Part shown: positions 30,639-39,748 of the stretch, piece by piece
How positions within the stretch are numbered: position 1 is the stretch's first letter
How the letters are laid out: each line of letters begins with the position of its first letter
DNA from: an uncultured Flavobacteriales bacterium
GTDB lineage: Bacteria; Bacteroidota; Bacteroidia; Flavobacteriales_G; Salibacteraceae
Direction of reading: 5' to 3'
Assembly (NCBI GenBank): GCA_913020435.1
Contig: CAJVZZ010000010.1
Coordinates: 43,061 to 107,060 of the forward strand
DNA length: 64,000 nt
Program-made: the position numbers and the translations under genes
Notes under the pieces: generated by a model
The model's input: only the letters and a program-made list of their open reading frames with translations
Databases searched by the model: none
What the model was told of the DNA's origin: nothing

Positions 30639-32678
30639 TTACTTCTTCTTTTCTGCTTTTTCCATACTTGCTTTTAATGCACTTAAAGCATCCAAATCGC
30701 CAAGAGTAGATTTCTCTACGTTGTCAGACAATTTTTTAACTGCTTTTCTAGTTGCAGTTCCACGAGCTTTTCTTTCGCCAGTTTCTACCGCTTTAACACC
30801 TTCAGCTGCACTTTCGTGAATTCTAGAGTGAGAAACAATAATTTTCTTAGCGTCTTTACTAAATTCAAGAACTACAAAGTCAATTTGATCTTCAACCTTT
30901 ACTTTAGAACCATCTTCTTTTACCAAGTGACGTCCTGGAGCAAATCCTTCAACACCGTATGGTAATCCAACTAAACCACCTTTGTCAGTCAATGACAATA
31001 ATGTTCCTTGGTGAATTGATCCTTCAGTAAATACACTTTGGAATACTTCCCATGGGTTTTCTTCCAATTGTTTGTGACCTAAGCTTAATCTTCTGTTGTC
31101 CTTATCTATTTCTAAAACAATAGCTTCGATTTGCTCACCAGCTTTACAAAATTCAGATGGGTGATTCACTTTCTTAGACCAAGAAAGGTCAGAGATATGA
31201 ACTAATCCATCAACGCCTTCTTCTAACTCTACGAATACACCAAAGTTAGATAGGTTAGTAACCTTACCTTGAACTTTGCTGTCTACAGGGAATTTAGATT
31301 CGATACCTTCCCATGGATCTTGAGTCAATTGACGTGTAGATAATGACATTTTACGCTCTTCACGATCTAATGTCATGATAGTTGCTTCAACTTCATCACC
31401 TACTTTAAAGAAATCTTGAGCAGTTCTTAAGTGTTGACTCCAGCTCATTTCTGATACGTGAATCAATCCTTCTACACCTGGAGCAATTTCTACAAATGCA
31501 CCGTAATCTGCAAGAACTACAACTTTACCTTTCACTTTATCACCAACGTTTACAGTTTCAGCTAAAGAATCCCATGGATGTGGTTGTAATTGTTTTACAC
31601 CAAGAGCAATTCTTTTCTTGTCGTCATCGAAATCCAAAATAACCACGTTGATTTTTTCATCCAATTCCAACATTTCTTCTGGGTGATTGATTCTTCCCCA
31701 TGATAGGTCAGTAATGTGAACTAATCCGTCAACACCACCTAAATCAATAAACACTCCATACGAAGTAATATTTTTAACCACACCTTCTAATACTTGACCT
31801 TTTTCAAGTTTAGACATGATTACAACTTTTTGTTCTTCAAGTTCAGCTTCTATAAGCGCTTTATGAGATACAACTACGTTTCTAAACTCTTGGTTGATCT
31901 TAACAACTCTAAAGTCCATTTCTTTTCCAACGTACTGATCGTAATCTCTAATTGGCTTAACATCAATCTGAGAACCTGGTAAGAATGCTTCAATTCCGAA
32001 TACATCGGCAATTAAACCACCTTTAGTTCTGCATTTGATAAAACCAGTAACAACTTCTTCAGTTTCAAGAGCACTATTAACATGTTCCCAAGCTCTAGTT
32101 GTTCTTGCTTTTTTGTGAGAAAGCACCAATTGTCCAGTTTTGTCTTCTGTTTTTTCAACGTAAACTTCAACCGAATCACCAATTTTTAAATCTTGCTTGT
32201 ATCTAAATTCGTTAGCAGTAATAACACCATCAGACTTATAGCCGATGTTGATTACAACTTCTTTTTTAGTAATAGAAGAAACAATACCATCTAACACTTC
32301 ATTATCGCTAATAGAAGTAAGGGTATCGCCATAAACTACTGCTAATTGTGCTTTTTCTTCTTTCGTATACATCTCGTCAGAGTCTGCATAAGAATCCCAA
32401 TCAAATTCATCTAAAGGCTTAACTTTAGTATAATCAACGGGTTCAATAACTCTAGGTTCAGCTTTAGGAGCCTCTGCTGCTTCAGCAGCAACAACTTCTT
32501 TAACTTCAACTTTTTCAGCTACGGGAGCTTCTTCAGTCTTAGTTTCTTCTTTTGCTACTTTAGGTTCTTTTTTTGCCGCGGGCTTCTTTTCAGCCGTTTC
32601 GGTTTTGGCAGTGACTTTAGTCTCAGCTGCTTTTTCTTCTACCTTATCTTCGGTAGCTTTTGTATTTTCTTCAGACAT
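30639..32678 (-). CDS. rpsA: 30S ribosomal protein S1
   Basis: Multiple S1 repeats (GVFIDLGGVDGLVHITDLSW etc.); about 100-aa Ala/Lys/Glu-rich N-terminal extension. Confidence 0.96.
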   Translation of the reverse strand: MSEENTKATEDKVEEKAAETKVTAKTETAEKKPAAKKEPKVAKEETKTEEAPVAEKVEVKEVVAAEAAEAPKAEPRVIEPVDYTKVKPLDEFDWDSYADSDEMYTKEEKAQLAVVYGDTLTSISDNEVLDGIVSSITKKEVVINIGYKSDGVITANEFRYKQDLKIGDSVEVYVEKTEDKTGQLVLSHKKARTTRAWEHVNSALETEEVVTGFIKCRTKGGLIADVFGIEAFLPGSQIDVKPIRDYDQYVGKEMDFRVVKINQEFRNVVVSHKALIEAELEEQKVVIMSKLEKGQVLEGVVKNITSYGVFIDLGGVDGLVHITDLSWGRINHPEEMLELDEKINVVILDFDDDKKRIALGVKQLQPHPWDSLAETVNVGDKVKGKVVVLADYGAFVEIAPGVEGLIHVSEMSWSQHLRTAQDFFKVGDEVEATIMTLDREERKMSLSTRQLTQDPWEGIESKFPVDSKVQGKVTNLSNFGVFVELEEGVDGLVHISDLSWSKKVNHPSEFCKAGEQIEAIVLEIDKDNRRLSLGHKQLEENPWEVFQSVFTEGSIHQGTLLSLTDKGGLVGLPYGVEGFAPGRHLVKEDGSKVKVEDQIDFVVLEFSKDAKKIIVSHSRIHESAAEGVKAVETGERKARGTATRKAVKKLSDNVEKSTLGDLDALSALKASMEKAEKKK

Positions 32679-32866
32679 AAATTCTGATTTGTATCTCCAA
32701 CTGCGGAAAGAAGGAGAGTATTTTTTATGTCAGATTCCGCTTTCTGACTTTAATTTCGGGCTGCAAAATTAATGTTATTTCTCTGATAACCAAGCCAATC
32801 AAAGGTCTCTTTTTTTCATTTAAAAATGAAAAACATAGGGTTTAATTATTCTTCTATTTTCGAACG

Positions 32867-34372
32867 ATGGTTCAAAGAATTCTAGCACTAGTCAAATCTA
32901 ACCAATTAGGAGCTTTTACAGTAGCGTTGGTAGCGGTTGTAGTTATTATTACCGCCATCAACAGTGTTGGCTATCACCACGCTGATGAGCATTATCAGAT
33001 AATAGAATTTGCCAATTATTTTTTGGGAAATACGGGCTCTGATCAATTGCCTTGGGAATTCAAAGCGCAAATCCGGCCAAGTATTCAGCCATTAATTGCA
33101 GCAGGATTCTTTAAAGTTATTTATCTGTTTGGATTTAATGATCCCTTTATACTGGCCATGCTTTTGCGCATTTCAACAGGATTATTTGGGATTTGGGTAT
33201 ATATTAAGTTCATAAAAGCTTGGGTGAATAGGGAAGGGGAAGCTAAGGGAATTCCAATTCTATTGTCGCTGAGTGCTTTCTTTTTATGGTTTATGCCGTA
33301 TCTATTAGTGCGCTTTTCATCAGAGAATTTATCTTCTCTATTTTTTCTTTGGGGATTGGCTCATTATTTCTCCAATCGAGAAAAAAAACAGCTCGTTTTT
33401 GTTGGTTTATTGTTAGGGTTAAGTTTTGCATTTCGATTCCAAATGGGAATAGCTGTTGCTGGTTTTATTGCTTGGCTGGTAATTGCTGAACACGTCAAGA
33501 TTTCCAAAATAGTACTGATACTATTTGGCGGTCTAATTGGATTGATTGTTTTGCTCATCTGTGATTACTGGTTTTACGGGGCATTTGTTTTTTCTCCTTG
33601 GAATTATCTTTCATCAAATTTAATTGAGGGTAAGGCAGCAAGCTTCGGTATTGATCCTTGGTATATGTATTTTGAAGAGCTATGGGTTTACTTAACTCCT
33701 GTGGGAGTTATATTGAGTTTACTAGGTTTCTCAGTCTGGATTTACCATTTCAAAAAATCTCCATTTTTATGGATTTTGATTCCCTTTCTATTAGTGCATA
33801 GTATGATAGGGCATAAGGAGTTTCGGTTTTTATTTCCAATAGTATTTGTGTTCCCCATGCTTTTGTTTGACGTTTTTACAAGGTTAGAAAAGCAAATAGG
33901 CAGCTCTAAATGGTACTATGCAGTTATTGTTTTGCTGTGTTCGGTAAATACCATTGTGGTGATTCAGGTGGCTCAACTTTCAGCTGGAACAGGAAGCACA
34001 GTATTAATGCAAGAACTGCATAACCGACATCAGACTAAACCCATACTCATTTATCATATGCAATATGGTAACCCCTATGAACCTTGGGAAGGGGGGAATC
34101 ATGCAAACTGGTATCATTCTGCAAGGAGAAATATTGAGACACAAAAACTTGAATCACTCGAAAATTTAAGTGCTATTGAGTTAAATTCAGGAAAAGAAAA
34201 TTATTTGATATTTCGACAAGCCGACCTAGATTATTTGGGAATTACCATTAATCAATTAGCTGTGCCATTGAAGTTAGTTAAAAGCAGTAAACCTGAAATA
34301 TTAGGAACCATTGCAGTAAATATGGGTTTATTAAACGCAAAGGACACCTACTATTTGTTCAAATTAGAGTAA
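32867..34372 (+). CDS. Alg9-like (GT22) mannosyltransferase family membrane protein
   Basis: HHADEHYQIIEFANYFLG, RIRPS-like QIRPSIQP, GHKEFRFLFPI typical of GT22. Confidence 0.8.
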   Translation: MVQRILALVKSNQLGAFTVALVAVVVIITAINSVGYHHADEHYQIIEFANYFLGNTGSDQLPWEFKAQIRPSIQPLIAAGFFKVIYLFGFNDPFILAMLLRISTGLFGIWVYIKFIKAWVNREGEAKGIPILLSLSAFFLWFMPYLLVRFSSENLSSLFFLWGLAHYFSNREKKQLVFVGLLLGLSFAFRFQMGIAVAGFIAWLVIAEHVKISKIVLILFGGLIGLIVLLICDYWFYGAFVFSPWNYLSSNLIEGKAASFGIDPWYMYFEELWVYLTPVGVILSLLGFSVWIYHFKKSPFLWILIPFLLVHSMIGHKEFRFLFPIVFVFPMLLFDVFTRLEKQIGSSKWYYAVIVLLCSVNTIVVIQVAQLSAGTGSTVLMQELHNRHQTKPILIYHMQYGNPYEPWEGGNHANWYHSARRNIETQKLESLENLSAIELNSGKENYLIFRQADLDYLGITINQLAVPLKLVKSSKPEILGTIAVNMGLLNAKDTYYLFKLE

Positions 34373-34374
34373 AA

Positions 34375-34400
34375 AAAAGAGGGTTAAAAAACCCTCTTTT
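34375..34400. terminator. Bidirectional terminator between GT22 gene and dnaA
   Basis: aaaagagggttaaaaaaccctctttt: perfect stem with A/T tracts on both sides. Confidence 0.88.
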
Positions 34401-34445
34401 AAAAAAACTAAAAAAAAAAAATCTTATTCATCTTGCTGACTAAAC

Positions 34446-35882
34446 TTATTGCAAAGCAATCTTTTTGTCCAACTCATCAATGTAACCTCTAAACGTTTTA
34501 TCGGTTTCCATTAAGTTATTTACTGTCTTGCAAGCATGAAGTACCGTTGCGTGATCTTTACCGCCACAATGGGCGCCAATGTTCGCTAACGAACTTTTTG
34601 TAAGTTTTTTAGAGAAGAACATTGCAATTTGACGTGCTTGTACAACTTCTCTTTTTCTCGTTTTACTTTTCAATAATTCGATATTCAAATCGAAATAATC
34701 ACAAACTACTTTTTGGATGTAATCGATACTCACTTCACGTGCAGTGTTCTTAACAAATTTATCAATCATTTTCTTAGCTAAATCTAAGGTGATTGATTTT
34801 TTGTTTAGAGAAGACTGAGCAATTAATGAAATCAATGCTCCTTCTAGTTCTCTAACGTTTGTTGTAATGCTGTACGCCAAGTATTCAATTACTTCTTTAG
34901 GTAATTCAATACCCTCTTGATACATCTTCATTTCTAGAATAGCGATTCTAGTTTCGGTAGATGGAATCTGAAGATCGGCAGAAAGACCCCATTTAAATCT
35001 TGAAAGCAATCTTTGCTCCATTCCTTGCATTTCTACTGGCGGCTTATCTGACGTAAGAATAAGCTGCTTACCATTTTGGTGCAAATGATTGAATACGTGG
35101 AAGAAGACATCTTGAGTTCGCTCTTTTCCAGATAGGAACTGAACATCGTCAATAATGAGCACATCAATCATTTGATAGAAGTGCATAAAATCGTTTTGAG
35201 TATTATTTCTTACCGATTCAATGAATTGTTGGGTAAACTTTTCAGAGGAAACGTAAAGAACTGTTTTGTTAGGATGGTTCTTTTTTATCTCAATACCAAT
35301 AGCGTGAGAAAGGTGTGTTTTACCTAAACCAGTTCCACCATAGATAAGAAGTGGGTTAAAAGCAGTACCACCTGGTTTATTCGCAACTGCAAATCCTGCA
35401 GAGCGCGCTAACCGATTTGAATCTCCTTCAATGTAGGTGTCAAAAGAGTAGTTTGGATTTAATTGTGAATCCACTACAACTTTCTTTAGCCCAGGAATAA
35501 TAAATGGGTTTCTGATGGTCGTACCTGAACCAACGTCCAATGGCATGGACACAGCAGGGTTTTTAGTCTCTTTTCGATTGCTAGTAGGTATTCTAACAGT
35601 ATATGGTTTGGACGAATTGAAGTTGTTGTCCATAATGATACTGTACTCCAGCTTTCCTTCTGTTCCTATTTCCTTTTTTACTGTCTTCTTCAGTAATGTA
35701 ATGTAGTGTTCTTCCAGCCATTCGTAAAAGAATTGACTAGGAACTTGAATTGTTAGTACGTCGTCTTTAATTCTTAACGGTTTGATCGGTTCGAACCAAG
35801 TTTTGTAACTCTGTAAATTAACGTTGTCTTTGATAATCGCTAAACAACGACTCCAAATTTCTTCATGATTTTTAGTGCTCAT
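34446..35882 (-). CDS. dnaA: Chromosomal replication initiator protein DnaA
   Basis: IYGGTGLGKTHL, DVLIIDDVQFLSGKERTQ, GGKDHATVLHACKT. Confidence 0.98.
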   Translation of the reverse strand: MSTKNHEEIWSRCLAIIKDNVNLQSYKTWFEPIKPLRIKDDVLTIQVPSQFFYEWLEEHYITLLKKTVKKEIGTEGKLEYSIIMDNNFNSSKPYTVRIPTSNRKETKNPAVSMPLDVGSGTTIRNPFIIPGLKKVVVDSQLNPNYSFDTYIEGDSNRLARSAGFAVANKPGGTAFNPLLIYGGTGLGKTHLSHAIGIEIKKNHPNKTVLYVSSEKFTQQFIESVRNNTQNDFMHFYQMIDVLIIDDVQFLSGKERTQDVFFHVFNHLHQNGKQLILTSDKPPVEMQGMEQRLLSRFKWGLSADLQIPSTETRIAILEMKMYQEGIELPKEVIEYLAYSITTNVRELEGALISLIAQSSLNKKSITLDLAKKMIDKFVKNTAREVSIDYIQKVVCDYFDLNIELLKSKTRKREVVQARQIAMFFSKKLTKSSLANIGAHCGGKDHATVLHACKTVNNLMETDKTFRGYIDELDKKIALQ

Positions 35883-35964
35883 TTTTATCCATCCAATTAC
35901 CTCTAATGATACTTATAAAAAATTTATTTCTAATGCTGTTTTTCTTTGGAAGAAAATCTATTTT

Positions 35965-35982
35965 GGTGATCACAATATCACC
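35965..35982. promoter_or_regulatory. Inverted repeat upstream of dnaA
   Basis: ggtgat-cacaat-atcacc in the dnaA/thioesterase divergent intergenic region. Confidence 0.4.
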
Positions 35983-36198
35983 CCTTTTTGATTATAAAAC
36001 AAATGTTCTCTAAAAAAAGTAAATAAAAAAATGAATTCACACTTGATTATTAAATTTATTTGACAAGGCTCTTAACCTTCACTTAACACAAAATTCCTAT
36101 CTAACTGATTTTCATTTTACTATGAAATTTTAGGTTATTTTGACGAATATTTTAACAGCTTAACAAGTTGTAGTTTTCTAACAAAAAAAGACTTTTAA

Positions 36199-36609
36199 AT
36201 GTACAAAACAAAAACAAACCTTAGGGTACGTTATGCAGAAACCGACAGAATGTCCTACGTCTACTATGGGAATTATGCAATATACTTTGAGGTGGCTAGA
36301 GTCGAGTCAATGAAGGGAATTGGTATGAGCTACAAGGAGTTAGAAGACAGCGGAATTATGATGCCTGTACTCGAATACAATATCAAATATTTTAAGCCAG
36401 CTTTTTATGACGACGAACTTATTATTGAAACTAGAATTGAGAAAGATCCGACAGTTAGAATTCGATTTGATTACGAAACATACAATACAAAAGGTGAGCA
36501 TTTAAATTCAGCATTTACTACGCTAGTTTTTGTGGATACAAAAACAGGAAAACCAATAACTGCTCCAGATGATTTTTTAGCGAGATTAAAGGCAGCTAAA
36601 AACGCTTAA
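36199..36609 (+). CDS. Acyl-CoA thioesterase (YbgC/4HBT family)
   Basis: RVRYAETDRMSYVYYGNYAIYFEVAR. Confidence 0.9.
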   Translation: MYKTKTNLRVRYAETDRMSYVYYGNYAIYFEVARVESMKGIGMSYKELEDSGIMMPVLEYNIKYFKPAFYDDELIIETRIEKDPTVRIRFDYETYNTKGEHLNSAFTTLVFVDTKTGKPITAPDDFLARLKAAKNA

Positions 36610-38311
36610 CTACTTTATGACGATATATTGCGTTTGAGGTTTTAACCTCCAAGATATATAAACCGTTAGTAAATGATTGAGACGGTATTTTAATAGGACC
36701 TTCATTTGTAGTATATCCGGCAACTATTTTTCCTAGACTGTTGTATACGTTTACAGATTCTATTTTGGAAGTGCTTTTAAAGGACAATGCACCATTGTTA
36801 TTCGCGAAGCCCTCAGAATTAATTATTTTAAAGTCAATAATTCTAGCTGAGGATTCTGCTAGGCTAACAAAACAGCTGGTTATTAAATCATGGTTTTTTA
36901 GCGCAGTACAGAGGTCTTCTTTGTACAATCCTTCAAAGAGTTCCTCTTCAACGGTTAGCAGGATATTTCCATACTGAGGTAAAGTCATCCCATTGTCCAA
37001 AAAGTAGAAAGACTCGTAAATTAACTGGTCAGTTAAATTTTTTCCAATATCAAAATAGACTTCCATCAATGCACTAGAAATAATCTCTCCTCTAGAGTGC
37101 GGGTCAAGTATTTCACCTTCAATATATATTCTTTTCGAATTTGCAAGTCGACCTGTATTGAATTCATTATGACCATCCCAAGGAAATACATTTTCCCAAT
37201 TGTAGTTAGAGATTTGGGTTTTGTAAGAAGTGGCCAAATAATCACATAAACCTTCATCTAATGCGCCACGTTCAAGACCAATATTGCTTTTAGGAGCAGC
37301 AAAGTCAGTAAGCGCATGGCCATATTCATGCACTACTACAGTCACATCTTCTGCATCGTCAACACCACCGGTCCCGAATAAGATCCGCGGTGGATTCGTA
37401 TTAGAGGCATACAAGGAATTGTCACTTCCTGCCAAACCATGAGCATCAGACCATATTTGACGTTTACCTAACTTGGAATGTCCAATAGAATCCATGTGAG
37501 CTCTCAAACGTGTTATGTGGTAATAGACATTGGCATCCTCAAATCCAAGTTCACTTCGGTTGTAGAAGAAGGTTCCATTTTTAGAATGTGCTGCTGGTTT
37601 TACTGTTGAACCAAGTTGCACCATTTTTATATAATCGTTTTCTAGCCAAAACGTATCGTTTTCAAATTTTGCCTCAATACTTTTTAAATAAATTTCATTT
37701 TGCAGGCTGGTATTGTTTTGGTCATTATTATCTACAAAACCTCCTCCATAGCTTGATTTTGAAGACGTAATTGGGTCTGGAAAAAAGACATGGAATGCAG
37801 CAATACTATCTGGTGCATGAAATAGGTGATTCATCGATCGCTCGAAAATCACAGTACCACTTTCATCTCTATAGATCTCATTATTTTCAGTTAAATCTGG
37901 TGATTGAACTTCAGATAATTGCGTTAATATGAGTCCTGAATTGCTATTTATCCAAACTAAATTTGAGTCTTCCAGCGTTTTATTAGTGGCTTTGAAGTTT
38001 GGTGTAATACAATTATCAGTTTGCACTATTATTTCTCCATTGTGTCGGTAATGCACCTTTAATCCACTGCCTAAAACTTTTGAGTCGTTTATGTATTGTT
38101 GATAAAACTCGTGAGATCCTGTTAGGCTAGATCGTTCATAAGCCAGTCGGTAAGCAACTCCCTGTTGATAAGCGAATGGGAAAGTAGGGGAAGTGTCAGG
38201 CACTTTACTAAGTTGACTTATGGTTGTTTTAAAGTTGGAGTAATTAGACTGAGCAATTAAACCTACTTGAATAACAAGGGAGCAAAGTACAAGTATTAAT
38301 TTTTTTCCCAT
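36596..38311 (-). CDS. Secreted zinc metalloprotease (gluzincin-like) with T9SS sorting tail
   Basis: VVVHEYGHALTDF...GALDEGLCDYLA (HExxH plus downstream E) and C-terminal VNVYNSLGKIV...GLYILEVKTSNAIYRHKVVKRF. Confidence 0.8.
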   Translation of the reverse strand: MGKKLILVLCSLVIQVGLIAQSNYSNFKTTISQLSKVPDTSPTFPFAYQQGVAYRLAYERSSLTGSHEFYQQYINDSKVLGSGLKVHYRHNGEIIVQTDNCITPNFKATNKTLEDSNLVWINSNSGLILTQLSEVQSPDLTENNEIYRDESGTVIFERSMNHLFHAPDSIAAFHVFFPDPITSSKSSYGGGFVDNNDQNNTSLQNEIYLKSIEAKFENDTFWLENDYIKMVQLGSTVKPAAHSKNGTFFYNRSELGFEDANVYYHITRLRAHMDSIGHSKLGKRQIWSDAHGLAGSDNSLYASNTNPPRILFGTGGVDDAEDVTVVVHEYGHALTDFAAPKSNIGLERGALDEGLCDYLATSYKTQISNYNWENVFPWDGHNEFNTGRLANSKRIYIEGEILDPHSRGEIISSALMEVYFDIGKNLTDQLIYESFYFLDNGMTLPQYGNILLTVEEELFEGLYKEDLCTALKNHDLITSCFVSLAESSARIIDFKIINSEGFANNNGALSFKSTSKIESVNVYNSLGKIVAGYTTNEGPIKIPSQSFTNGLYILEVKTSNAIYRHKVVKRF

Positions 38312-38904
38312 TTTATTTGAACAATAGTTCCAAATTTAGTTTTTATTCTCTCCAGTTCGGAACTATTTGTATGAACGGTTATCTCATGCAGGTTTGAGTA
38401 AGTTTGGTTTATAATTGAAATATCTTGGCGTGACAAAAAACTCAAGATAGTACCTAGCATTTTCGAGTCTAAGGAGATAGTAACGATATAAGTGACAGAA
38501 TAAGTCATAGAATCTGAAAGTTCTAGAACATCTGCGGCAGTTGTTTTATAGGCATTTATCAAACCAGAAACACCCAATTTAGTTCCTCCAAAGTAGCGAA
38601 CGACTGCAACCAATGTATTAAAATGTTTTTTAGATTTTAATTGACCTAAAATAGGTGCTCCAGCAGAATTACTAGGCTCACCATCATCGGTACTGAATTC
38701 TATCACTTGTTCATTTTCGATGAGACGATAAGCATAACAAACATGATTACACTTGGGATTTTCGATTCTTAATTGATTTATTATACTCTTTGCTTCTTCT
38801 CTGGAGTTTATTCTAAAACTATATCCAAAATGTTTAGATCCTTTGTCTTTAAACAGGGATTCACTATTGCGTTTTATGGTTAAAAACTCAGTAAAATCAG
38901 GCAT
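38296..38904 (-). CDS. YigZ/IMPACT family protein
   Basis: EFSTDDGEPSNSAGAPILGQL...NTLVAVVRYFGGTKLGVSGLINAYK. Confidence 0.93.
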   Translation of the reverse strand: MPDFTEFLTIKRNSESLFKDKGSKHFGYSFRINSREEAKSIINQLRIENPKCNHVCYAYRLIENEQVIEFSTDDGEPSNSAGAPILGQLKSKKHFNTLVAVVRYFGGTKLGVSGLINAYKTTAADVLELSDSMTYSVTYIVTISLDSKMLGTILSFLSRQDISIINQTYSNLHEITVHTNSSELERIKTKFGTIVQIKWEKN

Positions 38905-39748
38905 TATAAGCGAGAATAGCTATCGAAAGCACACAGAAAAACAAACCCATTAGGTTTAGTTTAGAAAGTTTTTCTCTAAATAGCACAATTGCAAGCAGGG
39001 TGGTACATAAAATAATTCCAACATTATTGATTGGAAAAAGAATAACAGACTGCTCAGAAAATGCGCTAAGTGCTTTAAAAAGAAAATAAATCGAAAAGAA
39101 GTTAGGTATTCCCAATATGGCGGACCACAGAAGATTCTTTTTTGTGAATACTATTTTCTTTTTTAGGACACCATAGAATATTCCCCAAATAAATGCACTT
39201 GCAAAAATAGCTACGGTTAGCATAGAGGAAGACCAATCTGATAGAACATAGCGTTCACCAATTTTTAAAAGAAAATCTAGTAACCCACTGCCGATGAAAA
39301 GAATAAATGGCCAAAAAAGAGAATTTTTATTCTTTTGCTCAACTGATGGTTTTACTGCTAGGTATAAACCAGTGAGACCAATTAATAAAGCAATTATTAG
39401 CTGCCAATTTAACGCTTCTCCAAATACAAAAACTGATAGCAAGACAGGAATAACGAAGGCCATTTTATTGGCTAATACAGATGTTGACGCTCCATTTTTT
39501 GAAGTAACAAAAGCTAGTAAATTGAAAAGCGTCACAAATATGAACCCGAGACTGAAAGTGAATATCAAACAACTTTGACATTCCAAGACAGTTGTAACTT
39601 GAACATCAAAGAATATTAAACCAGTGAATCCAGCAAACAGATAGTTGAAAAGAACAGCTGTAAAACGATCTACATCAAACCTATCAAATTGTTTAAAAAC
39701 TATAAAGAGGGAAGAAGCTGAAAGAACGCTTAGTAGAATCCAGATCAA
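38897..39748 (-). CDS. EamA/DMT family transporter
   Basis: 10-TM pattern with duplicated halves. Confidence 0.8.
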   Translation of the reverse strand: MIWILLSVLSASSLFIVFKQFDRFDVDRFTAVLFNYLFAGFTGLIFFDVQVTTVLECQSCLIFTFSLGFIFVTLFNLLAFVTSKNGASTSVLANKMAFVIPVLLSVFVFGEALNWQLIIALLIGLTGLYLAVKPSVEQKNKNSLFWPFILFIGSGLLDFLLKIGERYVLSDWSSSMLTVAIFASAFIWGIFYGVLKKKIVFTKKNLLWSAILGIPNFFSIYFLFKALSAFSEQSVILFPINNVGIILCTTLLAIVLFREKLSKLNLMGLFFCVLSIAILAYNA

